From Mesorhizobium sp. (GTDB lineage: Bacteria > Pseudomonadota > Alphaproteobacteria > Rhizobiales > Rhizobiaceae): a DNA stretch of 64,000 nucleotides. Positions 8,951-18,719 of the stretch are shown piece after piece. The stretch lies in NCBI RefSeq assembly GCF_004962245.1, contig NZ_SUHQ01000029.1:1-64000 (forward strand). Reading direction: 5' to 3'. Each line of letters begins with the position of its first letter. The stretch's first letter is position 1. The notes under the pieces are model-generated. The model had not been told where the DNA came from. It saw only the letters and a program-made list of their open reading frames with translations, and searched no databases. The translations under genes and the position numbers were made by a program.

Positions 8951-8972
8951 TTTCTTGACAGAAAGTTTCATC
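8931..8972 (+). promoter_or_regulatory. Paired GAAANTTTCATC operators around a TTGACA box
   Basis: GAAATTTTCATC lies at 8931-8942 and GAAAGTTTCATC at 8961-8972, exactly 30 bp apart (three helical turns). Each contains a GAAA-N-TTTC palindrome. TTGACA (8955-8960), a perfect -35 hexamer, sits between them. The layout suggests an internal, repressible promoter for nanE and the transporter, bound by the RpiR protein of the same operon. No clear -10 hexamer is seen, so the promoter part is tentative. Confidence 0.5.
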
Positions 8973-9011
8973 TGCTGTTGCTTGCAGGGGTCACGCTTCC
9001 GTTCGAAGGAG

Positions 9012-9743
9012 ATGCTCCAGGTGCAGGCCCCCCAGGTGCAGGGCAATGTGCTCGCCCAGCTTGAAGGATCGCTGGTTGTGTCGTGCCAGGCGGAGCCCGG
9101 CATGCCGCTCGATGCTCCCGAGCATATCGCCGCGATGGCCCACTCCGTGGTGATCGGCGGCGCATCCGGCGTCCGCATCGAGGGCGCGGCCAACATCGCC
9201 GCCGTCCGCCGGCGCATCGACCTCCCGGTCATCGGCTTGATCAAGATCCGGCGCGACGACACCGAGATCTACATCACCCCGACGCTTGCCGATGTGGCTA
9301 AGATCATCGATGCCGGCGCCGACATCGTGGCGCTGGATGCCACCAACCGGCCGCGCCCGGCCGACCTCAAGGCGATGTTCGACACTATTGCGGCGAGGGG
9401 GCGGCTGTCGATGGGCGATGTCAGCACGCTGGACGAAGGCAAGCGCGCCATCGACGCCGGCGCCAGCGTCATCAGCACCACCATGGCTGGCTACACGGAT
9501 TACTCCACCGAGCAGCGCGGCCCCGCCTTCGACCTGATGGAAGAATTCGCCCACGCCGGTCTGCCCTTCGTCGCCGAAGGCCGGATCTGGAGCCCGCAGG
9601 AGGCTGTCCGCTGCTTCGAACTCGGCGCCCGCTTCATCGTCGTTGGCGGCGCCATCACCAGGCCCGATGCCATCACCCGCCGTTTCGCTGGTGAGGTCGC
9701 TGCCTGGAACGCCCGCCCGCAGTTGAAAAGGAACCCGACATGA
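9012..9743 (+). CDS. nanE: N-acylglucosamine/ManNAc-6-phosphate 2-epimerase
   Basis: About 243 residues with the NanE TIM-barrel pattern: LEGSLVVSCQA, GGASGVRIEG, PVIGLIKI, ADIVALDATNRPRP, MGDVSTLDEG, GYTDYS and VAEGRIWSP. It converts ManNAc-6-P to GlcNAc-6-P, the step after NanK. The ribosome site AAGGAG is only 2 nt ahead of ATG 9012, so the true start may be GTG 9021, three codons later. The stop overlaps the next gene by 4 nt (ATGA). A much longer frame running upstream into nanK is a shadow. Confidence 0.92.
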   Translation: MLQVQAPQVQGNVLAQLEGSLVVSCQAEPGMPLDAPEHIAAMAHSVVIGGASGVRIEGAANIAAVRRRIDLPVIGLIKIRRDDTEIYITPTLADVAKIIDAGADIVALDATNRPRPADLKAMFDTIAARGRLSMGDVSTLDEGKRAIDAGASVISTTMAGYTDYSTEQRGPAFDLMEEFAHAGLPFVAEGRIWSPQEAVRCFELGARFIVVGGAITRPDAITRRFAGEVAAWNARPQLKRNPT

Positions 9744-10756
9744 TCAAGCGCCGCCGCGTCGCCGTTATCGGTGCAGGCTTCATGGGTTCCATGCATGCCG
9801 GCATCTTCGCCAACATGGTCGGCTGCGAGCTGGCGGCCATCGTCGATCCCAATCTGGCGCTGGCCGGGGCAGTGGCGGCCAAGGCGCCGGGCTGCAAGGT
9901 CTATGACAGCCATGAGGCGCTGCTGGCAGCCGAGCGCGATCTCGACCTCGTCTCGATCTGCACGCCCGACAATCTGCATCTGGCGCCGGCGGTTGCGGTG
10001 GCCAAGGCCGGCATCAACGTCTTCGTCGAAAAGCCGATCTCCTCCAAGGTCGAGGACGCGCAGGCGATCATCGCGGCGTGCGAGGCGGCCAAGGTCAGGC
10101 TCGGCGTCGGCTATCTCCTGCGCTTCGATCCGCGCTATGCCGCGGCGAAGGACTTGATGACATCAGGCAAGATCGGCGAGCCGATCCACATCTACGCCCG
10201 GCGCAACAGCGCCCGCACCGAAGGTCCCAAGCGCTATGGCGGCAAGCTGCCGCTGGCGCTGCACGTCACCGTCCATGACGTCGACATGGTGCTGTGGATG
10301 CTCGACGGGCAGTGGCCGGTCTCCGTCTACGCCCAGCAGACCGACCGGCTGCTCGGCGCCTCCGGCACGCAGGACAGCATAGCGGCGATCGTGCGCTTTT
10401 CCGGCGGCACGGTGGTGAATTTCGAGAGCGCCTGGTCGCTGCCTTCGGGCGCCCGCCACATGATCGATGCCCGTATGGAGCTGATCGGGACCGAGGGCTC
10501 GTTCGAGGTCCAGTGCGGCGACAGCGGCCTCTATTACGCCGGAAACGACAGCTCGCGCGAGATCGACACCCAGCATTGGCCTGTTATCAACGGCCGCATT
10601 GATGGCGACCTCTCACGCCAGCTCAACGGCCTGCTGGCCTGGCTGGACGGCGCTGACATGCCGATCGCCACCGGTCGCGATGCCCTTCGTTCGCTCGAAC
10701 TCACCCTCGCAATGATGCAATCGGCAGAGAGCGGCGAAATCGTGCGCTTTGACTAG
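9740..10756 (+). CDS. Gfo/Idh/MocA-family oxidoreductase
   Basis: 338 residues. N-terminal Rossmann motif VIGAGFMGSMHAGIF, EKPISS with the conserved Lys of the family at about residue 98, and HDVDMVLW further on for the catalytic His region. The family uses tightly bound or free NAD(P) on sugars and inositols. It is translationally coupled to nanE and followed by the sugar importer, so it should act on the imported sugar; a 2,7-anhydro-sialic-acid or amino-sugar oxidoreductase role is conceivable, because no N-acetylneuraminate lyase gene is present here. Exact substrate unknown. Confidence 0.88.
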   Translation: MIKRRRVAVIGAGFMGSMHAGIFANMVGCELAAIVDPNLALAGAVAAKAPGCKVYDSHEALLAAERDLDLVSICTPDNLHLAPAVAVAKAGINVFVEKPISSKVEDAQAIIAACEAAKVRLGVGYLLRFDPRYAAAKDLMTSGKIGEPIHIYARRNSARTEGPKRYGGKLPLALHVTVHDVDMVLWMLDGQWPVSVYAQQTDRLLGASGTQDSIAAIVRFSGGTVVNFESAWSLPSGARHMIDARMELIGTEGSFEVQCGDSGLYYAGNDSSREIDTQHWPVINGRIDGDLSRQLNGLLAWLDGADMPIATGRDALRSLELTLAMMQSAESGEIVRFD

Positions 10757-10803
10757 GCGCGAAATGAACGAGGCCAAGTGGCCCAACAATGGGAGACGAA
10801 AAA

Positions 10804-12096
10804 ATGCTTACCAGACGCAATGTGTTGATGCTTACCGCGGCCACCGCCGCACTCGCACTGGCCTCGCCGTCCTGGGCTCAGGACAAGCCGTTCGACGGGG
10901 TGCAACTGTCGGTGCTGCTTGAAGGTCATCCAACCACCGATGCCATCCAGAAACTGCTGCCGGCCTTCAAGGAACTGACCGGTATCGACGTGGCGCTCGA
11001 AGTCGTTCCCGAGAGCGACATCACGGCAAAGGAGCTCCTGGAATTCTCCTCCAAATCCGGCCGCTATGACGTCGTCCAGAACAACATCATCTACCTGCCG
11101 GGCTTCGTGAAGTCGGGCTTCATCGTGCCGCTCGACGACTTCCTGGCCAAGCACGCCGCCTATTACGACAAGGCTGACTTCGTGCCCGGCTATTTCAACA
11201 CCAATGTTCTCGACGGCAAGGTGTACGGGCTTCCGGTCTATGGCGAGAGCACGTTCGTGATGTACCGCAAGGACCTGTTCGAACAATACGGCCTCGCCGC
11301 ACCCAAGAGCTTCGAGGACATCGAGACCGCGGCCAAGACGATCTCGGAAAAGACCAACAAGGAGATCGCCGGCATCACAATGCGCGGTCAGCAAGGCATC
11401 CAGGGCGTCTATGTCTGGGCCGCCTATCTCTGGGGCTTCGGCGGTTCCTTCCTCGATGCCAATGGAAAGTCGGCGCTGGCAACGCCGGAGGGCGTCGCCG
11501 CGCTCGATGCCTTCACCAAGATGCTGAAGGACTACGGCCCGGTCGGTGTCGCCAACTTCGGTTGGGAGGAAAACCGGATTCTGTTCCAGCAGGGCAAGGC
11601 GGCGATCACGCTCGATGCCACGGTCAACGGCGCCTACAATGAAGACCCGGCCGTCTCGTCGGTGGCCGGCAAGGTCGGCTATGTGCCGGTGCCGATGAAA
11701 TCGGCCTCGCCCAAGGGCGGGTCGTCCTCGCTCGCCGTCCACTCGATGTATGTCTCGGCCGAATCCAAGAACCAGGAGGCGGCAGCACTCTTCGCCGCCT
11801 GGGCGACCGCCAAGGAACAGCAGCTGAAGGCGATCGAGACCGATCCCAACTCCGGCGTGACCTCGCTTTCGGTTCTGAACGGCGAGGCCTTCGGCAAGCG
11901 TTATGGCGCCTTCAAGGAAGGCATGATCGCCGCCATCAATGCCGGCAATCCGCAATATCTGCCGACGGTCGAGCAGGCCAACGAGATCATCAACAACACC
12001 GGCATCGCCGTCTCCAAGGCGCTCGCTGGGACGGCCAGCGCCGCGGATGCCTTGAAAGAGGCCGATGACGCCAACAACGCCGCGCTCGCCCGATAG
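10804..12096 (+). CDS. Sugar ABC transporter substrate-binding protein (family 1)
   Basis: 430 residues from ATG 10804, chosen over 10789 because GGGAGA lies at proper distance. A Sec signal peptide is clear: LTRRN, a hydrophobic stretch, then SWA-QD cleavage. The body follows family-1 extracellular solute-binding proteins (GLPVYGESTFVMYRKDLFE; GGSSSLAVHSMYV). It should capture a sugar or amino sugar in the periplasm for the permeases at 12168 and 13049 and the ATPase at 13872. Context points to ManNAc or a sialic-acid derivative. Confidence 0.9.
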   Translation: MLTRRNVLMLTAATAALALASPSWAQDKPFDGVQLSVLLEGHPTTDAIQKLLPAFKELTGIDVALEVVPESDITAKELLEFSSKSGRYDVVQNNIIYLPGFVKSGFIVPLDDFLAKHAAYYDKADFVPGYFNTNVLDGKVYGLPVYGESTFVMYRKDLFEQYGLAAPKSFEDIETAAKTISEKTNKEIAGITMRGQQGIQGVYVWAAYLWGFGGSFLDANGKSALATPEGVAALDAFTKMLKDYGPVGVANFGWEENRILFQQGKAAITLDATVNGAYNEDPAVSSVAGKVGYVPVPMKSASPKGGSSSLAVHSMYVSAESKNQEAAALFAAWATAKEQQLKAIETDPNSGVTSLSVLNGEAFGKRYGAFKEGMIAAINAGNPQYLPTVEQANEIINNTGIAVSKALAGTASAADALKEADDANNAALAR

Positions 12097-12108
12097 GCGG
12101 GCAGGCGT

Positions 12109-12143
12109 GCCCTGCCGCGTGCGCTCCCTGTGCGCGGCAGGGC
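12109..12143 (+). promoter_or_regulatory. Hairpin between binding-protein and permease genes
   Basis: GCCCTGCCGCG (12109-12119) and CGCGGCAGGGC (12133-12143) form a perfect 11-bp stem with a 13-nt loop and no T-run. In importer operons such a stem usually protects the abundant binding-protein mRNA while lowering read-through into permease genes. Confidence 0.65.
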
Positions 12144-12167
12144 GATATCAACGGCGAGGTTGATCGA

Positions 12168-13049
12168 TTGAGTACCGTGGCCACAGCGTCGGATCCGACC
12201 AGGCATTTCTTCCAGCCGATCATCGTCTGCCTGACCGTTGCATCGGTGGCGCTGACGCTGTTCGTGATCTGGATATCGCTGCACGACCTGTCGCTGATGC
12301 GCGCCGGGCGCGAGAAATTCGTTGGCCTGGATAATTATGTCCGCTTCTTCGGTGATCCGCGCGCCATGGCCGCGCTCTGGCGCACGGTGCTGTTCACGAC
12401 GCTGGCGACAGTGATCGAGATCGCGCTTGGGCTTGCCGTCGTGCTGTTCCTCGATCGTGACTTCGCCATGAAGCGGCTGGTCAGAACGCTGCTTCTGGTT
12501 CCCATCATCATGACGCCGGTGGTTGTCGGCCTGACCTGGCGCTTCCTCTTCGACCCCGCCTCCGGCATGGCGAACTATCTCCTGTCTCTGGCCGGCATAT
12601 CCCAGGTCGACTGGCTGGGCAGTCCGCAGGTTGCACTGTTTTCGGTGCTCATTGCGGATATCTGGCAATGGACGCCCTTCGTCATCCTTCTGGTGATGGC
12701 CGCACTTGAATCGGCGCCGACCGATCCCCTCGATGCCGCCCGCGTCGATGGCGCGCGCGAATGGCAGGTCACCTGGTATGTGCTGTTGCCGATGCTGCGC
12801 CGGGCGCTGGCCATCGTTGCGCTGATCAGAGCGATAGACAGCATCAAGGCCTTCGATCTCTTCTACATCATGACGCGCGGCGGCCCGGCGCTCTCGACCG
12901 AGACGCTGAACTATTACGGCTACATCGTCGCCTTCACCAATTTCGACATTTCCTACGCGCTGGCCATCGCCATCATCCTGACCATCTTCACCAATGTCGC
13001 GCTGCTGACTATGTACAGCGTTCTGTTTCCGAAGGCGGGAGAGCGCTGA
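12168..13049 (+). CDS. Sugar ABC transporter permease (MalF/UgpA type)
   Basis: 293 residues with TTG start 12168 behind a GAGG site. About six membrane helices; the binding-protein-dependent permease loop reads AARVDGAREWQVTWYVLLPMLRRA, the EAA-type motif that docks onto the ATPase. It forms the inner-membrane channel with the permease at 13049, whose ATG overlaps this stop (TGATG). Confidence 0.92.
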   Translation: MSTVATASDPTRHFFQPIIVCLTVASVALTLFVIWISLHDLSLMRAGREKFVGLDNYVRFFGDPRAMAALWRTVLFTTLATVIEIALGLAVVLFLDRDFAMKRLVRTLLLVPIIMTPVVVGLTWRFLFDPASGMANYLLSLAGISQVDWLGSPQVALFSVLIADIWQWTPFVILLVMAALESAPTDPLDAARVDGAREWQVTWYVLLPMLRRALAIVALIRAIDSIKAFDLFYIMTRGGPALSTETLNYYGYIVAFTNFDISYALAIAIILTIFTNVALLTMYSVLFPKAGER

Positions 13050-13861
13050 TGGCAAGACGCGCGCTTTTCTATGTCGGGCTGCTGCTCCTGCTGCTGGCGG
13101 TGCTATTCCCGCTCTATTGGGTGGTTGTCACCTCGTTCAAGACGACGCGCGATGCCTTCGCCATTCCGCCGGTCTGGTTGTTCAGCCCGACACTGGAAAA
13201 CTACCGGACTGTCTTCGCCAATCGGGGTTTCCTCAGCGCCTTCGCCAACTCCTTCATCATCTCGATCCTGTCCAGCGCGCTTGCCGTGGCCATCGGCTCG
13301 ATCGCCGCCTACGGGCTGGCGCAGCAGCCCGCCGCCCTGCGCCGCTCGAAGGAGAAATTCATCCTGAGCCTGCGTATCGCGCCGGCGCTGCTGTTCGTCA
13401 TTCCGATGTACTATCTGGCGACCCGCATCGGCGCCTTGAACCAGCATTGGCTGCTGATTGCCGCCTACGCCTTCGTCAACGTGCCCTTCGCCATCTCGCT
13501 GCTCATCACTTTCTTCGACGACATCCCCAAGGAATTGCGCGACGCAGCCCGTGTCGATGGGGCGCGAGAGTTCAGCGTGTTCTGGCATGTCTATCTGCCG
13601 GCTGCGCGTGGCGGCATTGTCGCCACGCTTATCCTATGTGTGCTGTTCACCTGGAACGAGTTCTTTGTCGCGCTGGTGCTGACCGGGCGCAACACGCAGA
13701 CCCTTCCGGTCTCGATCACATCGTTCCTGACATTCCAGGGCATCCAGTGGGGCGCGCTCACCGCGGCCGCCACCCTCATCATGCTGCCGATGATCGTGCT
13801 TGGCGTTCTGGTGCAGGGACAGATCGTGCGCGGCATGACGCTGGGCAGCGTAAAGGGCTGA
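13049..13861 (+). CDS. Sugar ABC transporter permease (MalG/UgpE type)
   Basis: 270 residues from ATG 13049, overlapping the previous stop codon; a longer upstream frame is a shadow. Six predicted helices, starting with a strongly hydrophobic LLLLLLAVLFPLYWVV, and the EAA loop AARVDGAREFSVFWHVYLP. Second half of the channel in the same importer. Confidence 0.92.
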   Translation: MARRALFYVGLLLLLLAVLFPLYWVVVTSFKTTRDAFAIPPVWLFSPTLENYRTVFANRGFLSAFANSFIISILSSALAVAIGSIAAYGLAQQPAALRRSKEKFILSLRIAPALLFVIPMYYLATRIGALNQHWLLIAAYAFVNVPFAISLLITFFDDIPKELRDAARVDGAREFSVFWHVYLPAARGGIVATLILCVLFTWNEFFVALVLTGRNTQTLPVSITSFLTFQGIQWGALTAAATLIMLPMIVLGVLVQGQIVRGMTLGSVKG

Positions 13862-13871
13862 GGACAATCCG

Positions 13872-14933
<1,062 letters not shown>

Positions 14934-15024
14934 TCTTTGAACAAGCGTGCAATTTTGGAACCAAGGCTCTTTGCTAGCCTAGGCGCATCTCTAGAATAAT
15001 CAAAATGTCTGGAATTGGCGCGAA

Positions 15025-15279
15025 GGAGGAACAGAAAGCGCCGCGCCAGTTCACGGAACCAGCCATAGACCGTCTGCGAAGGCCCGAAGTGGATCGGCAG
15101 CATCCGCCACCCGCAACCGGAGCGGACCAGATTGCGCACGGCGTTGATCACCTCCCGGAAAATCAATCTCGCGCGGACGGCCTCGACGCCCGGGCTTGGG
15201 TATCAGCGGGGCGATCTGGTCCTTCCTCGTCCGTCAAATCAGACGGGTAACGCTCGGTCTTCTTGGCGATCTGGGCCAT
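15025..15279 (-). pseudogene. IS5-family transposase N-terminal remnant
   Basis: Minus-strand frames give, in order, MAQIAKKTERYPSDLTDEE, then (shifted) DQIAPLIPKPGRRGRPREIDF, then (shifted again) REVINAVRNLVRSGCGWRML ... GWFRELARRFLF. This is the DUF4096-type N-terminal domain of IS5/IS427-group transposases. Two single-base shifts break it and the DDE catalytic part is gone, so the element is dead. Confidence 0.85.
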
Positions 15280-15362
15280 CCGCCCACGACTCTGTTTGGT
15301 CCACATCCACAGCTTGAATCACAAATCGCCTCACCGCAAAACCCCAACCCTCGATTTTCCAA

Positions 15363-15482
15363 ACGGCCTCTGAGGCTTTCGTGTTGAGCGCTCGTTAGGG
15401 TTTTGTGCTGCCCTAGTATTAGGTTTTTATGCTGCGCGTTGATTAGGTTATTACGTTGCACCATTGTTAGGTTTTTGGGCTG
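15363..15482. repeat. Five degenerate 24-bp tandem repeats
   Basis: Five head-to-tail units of exactly 24 bp end at 15386, 15410, 15434, 15458 and 15482. The last 16 bases of each follow TTAGGTTTTTNTGCTG with few changes (for example TTAGGGTTTTGTGCTG and TTAGGTTATTACGTTG). On the minus strand the same DNA reads as an octapeptide repeat (LINAQHKN, LILGQHKT, LTSAQHES) within an 88-codon open frame at 15234-15500. Base composition is AT-richer than neighbours. No unique spacers, so not CRISPR. Confidence 0.8.
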
Positions 15483-15967
15483 GGTGGCCAACTGCCGCAA
15501 AATCTTCTTGTACGTTTGTGGTCAATCGTGCGGCGACGAGCCCTTTGTCGGCGTCTTGCCGCAGCCAGAGTAGAAATAGGCTGGATCTAAGCTCTGGGCT
15601 TACGCATGACCCGCCACCCGGGCCATGCGTAACGACTGGTAGGCATGTAGCCTGGTGCGCGGCAAGACCGCCGGCCATCGGCTCGCCTGGCGGCAGCGTC
15701 TCGGGCTCGGAGAAGAGACCGCCGACCTGTGAAGCGACTCGATTCGCCCTGCTCGGCCCGCAACCCAGCTCCGCGGTGAGCGTATCCGGCCTACGTTTGT
15801 GCGGTCCTCAATTCGCAACGGACGGTCACGCCGGCAATCGGAGCAACAGCTGTGCCGGGACTATCGGTGCAGCTCGAGCGCTGCCGCATTTGCGTTGGAT
15901 CAAAGCTGGTCTTGTCCATTGCGACTACAAAAATGTTGCAAACGACGGCCGATCGGCAGTTGCGGCA
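15483..15967. other. Gap upstream of the universal stress gene
   Basis: An open frame from 15464 reads into the stress-protein gene, but its first 168 codons look non-coding (proline/serine/arginine-rich, no family resemblance). The only supported item is a weak FixK-like box at 15890-15903. Confidence 0.4.
15890..15903 (+). promoter_or_regulatory. Degenerate FixK/FNR-like box
   Basis: TTGCGTTGGATCAA matches TTGAT-N4-ATCAA except at two bases of the left half. It lies 64 bp ahead of the ATG of the universal stress protein gene, the right distance for activation, but would not stand on its own without the other boxes of this block. Confidence 0.35.
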
Positions 15968-16819
15968 ATGGCGGTGAATCTAATGAAAGTGATTGCCTCC
16001 TTGACCTTGGCTACCTATCCAGACGCGAACTCCTCGAAAATCGCAGCGAACTCGGTCGCTCTTGTAAAGCAGATCGACGCAGCGCTGCATGCCGTTGCCA
16101 TTAACGTCGACATTCCCGACGTTTCGAACGCACTCTCGACCTATTTGCTCGATCTTCCCACCAAGATACGAGATGTCGAAGCAGCGAGTCGCAAGGGCGG
16201 GCGTACTCTGCTCGAGGCAATTGCGAAACAGGCGGCGCATGGCGGTGTAACCCTCACTACGCAGGAGCTGACCGCGCCGCCGGCCTTGATGGGCGATGTT
16301 GCCGCAAAGCAGTGCCGCTATTTCGATGTCGGTCTGATCGGCTGGGCGCCGGCCAACCAGACGGCTCGGATGATAGCCGAGGCGATACTGTTCGGTTCGG
16401 GTCGACCGACCCTGCTCCTCCCCGACTCCACAGACGTCGAGGTCCTTCGGCATGTCGTTGTCGCCTGGGACGGCAGCCGTGTGGCGGCAAGGGCTGTTGC
16501 CGACGCACAGGCGTTTCTCGAACGTGCCGCCTCGATTACCGTTCTGACCGTGACCGACGAAAAACCGCTTCCCGGACACGACATTGGCGAACGCCTTGCA
16601 CAGGGCTTGAGGACGCGTGGTCTGGTGGCCGAGGCCGCCTCTATCCAGGCGGGGGATCGTTCAATCGGAATTGCTGTTCAGGAGGAGGCTCTCAAGATCG
16701 GCGGCGACCTGCTTATCATGGGTGGATATGGTCATTCCCGCGTCAGGGACTTCGTGCTAGGCGGTGCGACCGAAGGCGTTCTCGCGGATCTGCGCCTGCC
16801 TGTCCTCCTGTCGCACTAG
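15968..16819 (+). CDS. Universal stress protein, two-domain
   Basis: 283 residues from ATG 15968 (ATG 15983 is an equally possible start, giving MKVIASLTLATYPDAN). Two UspA folds; the second ends with the nucleotide-binding signature MGGYGHSRVRDFVLGG and LRLPVLLSH. Tandem UspA proteins of this length accompany low-oxygen regulons in alphaproteobacteria and act in the cytosol in stress survival, mechanism often ATP-binding. The gene is 11 nt ahead of the beta-CASP nuclease gene and probably co-transcribed. Confidence 0.88.
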   Translation: MAVNLMKVIASLTLATYPDANSSKIAANSVALVKQIDAALHAVAINVDIPDVSNALSTYLLDLPTKIRDVEAASRKGGRTLLEAIAKQAAHGGVTLTTQELTAPPALMGDVAAKQCRYFDVGLIGWAPANQTARMIAEAILFGSGRPTLLLPDSTDVEVLRHVVVAWDGSRVAARAVADAQAFLERAASITVLTVTDEKPLPGHDIGERLAQGLRTRGLVAEAASIQAGDRSIGIAVQEEALKIGGDLLIMGGYGHSRVRDFVLGGATEGVLADLRLPVLLSH

Positions 16820-16830
16820 GTCGTGGCGAG

Positions 16831-18438
16831 ATGAGAGGCGACACGGATCCTATCCTGCGGTTCCACGGCGCAGCCCATGGCGTCACCGGCTCATGTTATG
16901 AGATCGAGACGCCGCATTCGCGCATTCTCATCGACTGCGGCCTGTTCCAGGGGTCGAAGTCCGAGCGGGAATTGAACTATGGTGCGCTCCCGTTTCCACC
17001 GGACGCGATTGACGCCGTCATCCTGACGCACGCGCATATCGACCACAGCGGCCTTTTGCCGAAACTGGTCAAACAGGGCTTTTCTGGTCCGATCCATACG
17101 ACCCGTGCCACCATCGATCTTTGCTCGGTCATGCTGCCGGACGCGGCGCATATCCAGGAAATGGAAGTCGAACACCTGAACCGCCGCAACGCGCAGCGCG
17201 GCCGGCCGCCGGTCGAACCGATCTACAGCCTGCAGGATGCCGCCGCGTGCATGACTTTGTTCCGGGCTGTTGCATACGGCGAATGGACCGAGGTTGCTGA
17301 AGGCCTTCGCGCACGCTTCTGGAACGCCGGCCATCTGCTTGGTTCGGCATCGGTAGAGCTAGAGATCGACCGACATGATGCGCCGCTGCGCATCATGTTT
17401 TCGGGCGACATCGGCCCAGGCCACAAGCTGCTACAGACCGATCCCGAGGGGCCGGCTGACGTCGACTATCTGATCTGCGAATCGACCTATGGCGACCGCG
17501 ACCGGCCGGACGTCACGCCAGAGCAGCGGCGATCCCAGCTCGGCGATGTCGTTCGTGGCGCCGCCGAGGCGAACGGCCCCCTCATTATCCCATCATTCGC
17601 TGTCGAGCGGACGCAAGAACTGCTGGTCGACCTGTATTTGCTCATGCAAGCGGGGGAGGTGCCGACAGCTCCGGTCTTCGTTGACTCGCCGCTGGCGACA
17701 CGCGCCAGCGCGATTTTCGAGCGGCATGCCAACGAGATCGAACAGGGAGAGGTGCTGCGCCAGGCCCTCAACTCACGGGAACTGCGCTTCACGGAGACGG
17801 TAGAGCAGAGCAAGGCGATCAATCGCCTGAGCGGCTTCTTCGTGGTGATCGCCGCCAGCGGGATGTGCGACGCGGGGCGTATCCGCCATCATCTCAAAGC
17901 CAATCTCTGGCGCCGAAACGCCACGGTGATGATGGCCGGATACCAGGCCCAAGGGTCGCTCGGGAGGATACTTCTCGACGGCGCGCGGCGCGTTCGCATC
18001 CAGGGTGAGGAAGTCGAGGTCAAGGCACGTATCAGCCTGTTGGACCTCTATTCCGGCCACGCCGACGCCGGCGAATTGGTCGCTTGGTTCACGGCCCGAA
18101 CTCCGGTGAAGCAGTTGGTGTTCTTGACGCATGGAGAGGAAGCTGGACTCGGCGGCCTGCGCGGAAGGCTCGCAGGATTGGTACCCGACGACAAGATCAT
18201 CATCCCGAGGCTAGACGATGCTTTCCAATTGACCCCGGGTCACAATTTGCCGGTCGAGGTCAACGAGCCCCGCCGTTTGAGGCCGGAAAAGATTGCCCAC
18301 CTCGACTGGCACAACGACCTTTCAAAGCTTCTCCTGGACGTCAACGAGGCGGTCAGCGCCGCGGCCGACGAACGGAGTCGCGCAGCGGTCATCAGGCGCA
18401 TGCGCAGGGCGCTTGAGGCCGGCGGCAGTAGCACCTGA
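16831..18438 (+). CDS. Beta-CASP metallo-beta-lactamase-fold RNase-like protein
   Basis: 535 residues from ATG 16831; the longer frame upstream overlaps the stress gene and is rejected. The metallo-beta-lactamase motif is LTHAHIDHSG, with further metal ligands in AGHLLGSASVEL and FSGDIG. The beta-CASP insert shows PSFAVERTQELL, VDSPLA, and ASGMCDAGRIRHHL, and the C-terminal histidine lies in YSGHADAGELVAWF. This is the Ysh1/CPSF73-like bacterial family, which cuts or trims RNA in the cytosol. It follows a stress protein under a possible FixK-type promoter, suggesting RNA turnover during oxygen limitation. Confidence 0.9.
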   Translation: MRGDTDPILRFHGAAHGVTGSCYEIETPHSRILIDCGLFQGSKSERELNYGALPFPPDAIDAVILTHAHIDHSGLLPKLVKQGFSGPIHTTRATIDLCSVMLPDAAHIQEMEVEHLNRRNAQRGRPPVEPIYSLQDAAACMTLFRAVAYGEWTEVAEGLRARFWNAGHLLGSASVELEIDRHDAPLRIMFSGDIGPGHKLLQTDPEGPADVDYLICESTYGDRDRPDVTPEQRRSQLGDVVRGAAEANGPLIIPSFAVERTQELLVDLYLLMQAGEVPTAPVFVDSPLATRASAIFERHANEIEQGEVLRQALNSRELRFTETVEQSKAINRLSGFFVVIAASGMCDAGRIRHHLKANLWRRNATVMMAGYQAQGSLGRILLDGARRVRIQGEEVEVKARISLLDLYSGHADAGELVAWFTARTPVKQLVFLTHGEEAGLGGLRGRLAGLVPDDKIIIPRLDDAFQLTPGHNLPVEVNEPRRLRPEKIAHLDWHNDLSKLLLDVNEAVSAAADERSRAAVIRRMRRALEAGGSST

Positions 18439-18493
18439 GCAAGTGACTTGGCGGCGCACCCGAACAATGCGCTGCGGATAGAAGAAAGGCTAA

Positions 18494-18663
18494 ATGTCTC
18501 GAGCCCCCTCATCGACCATTGCCTTGATCGGCCTCAGCTGGGTCGAAGCACAGGCTAGACTTGTCACCGAAGGGTTCAACGAGTTGCCAAGGTCAACCCT
18601 CGGATGCCGTTGCGCATTGCTATCGAAGTCATGCGCGAGATGCAGCATTTGTTCCGGCTTGCA
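18494..18663 (+). pseudogene. P-type cation ATPase N-terminal remnant
   Basis: LIGLSWVEAQARLVTEGFNE-LP in one frame, then MPLRIAIEVMREMQHLFRLA in another, match the start of cation-transporting P-type ATPases, where GLS-x-x-EA-x-x-RL-x-x-G-x-NEL is the N-terminal cation-ATPase domain. A frameshift lies near 18600 and everything after the first ~55 residues is missing. Dead fragment. Confidence 0.75.
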
Positions 18664-18719
18664 TAAAGATAGGCTCGCGATTTCCGCAGGACGCTGGCCT
18701 CATGCGTTTTGGGAATCCT

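Noticed and set aside
10753..11955. 400-codon minus-strand frame opposite the sugar-binding protein
   Set aside because: Shadow of a gene with clear signal peptide and domain.
15363..15482. CRISPR array
   Set aside because: The units are contiguous and differ from one another; there are no unique spacers and no cas genes in the window.
16312..16830. N-terminal extension of the beta-CASP protein
   Set aside because: This part of the open frame overlaps the universal stress gene in another phase and has no domain; the family start is at 16831.
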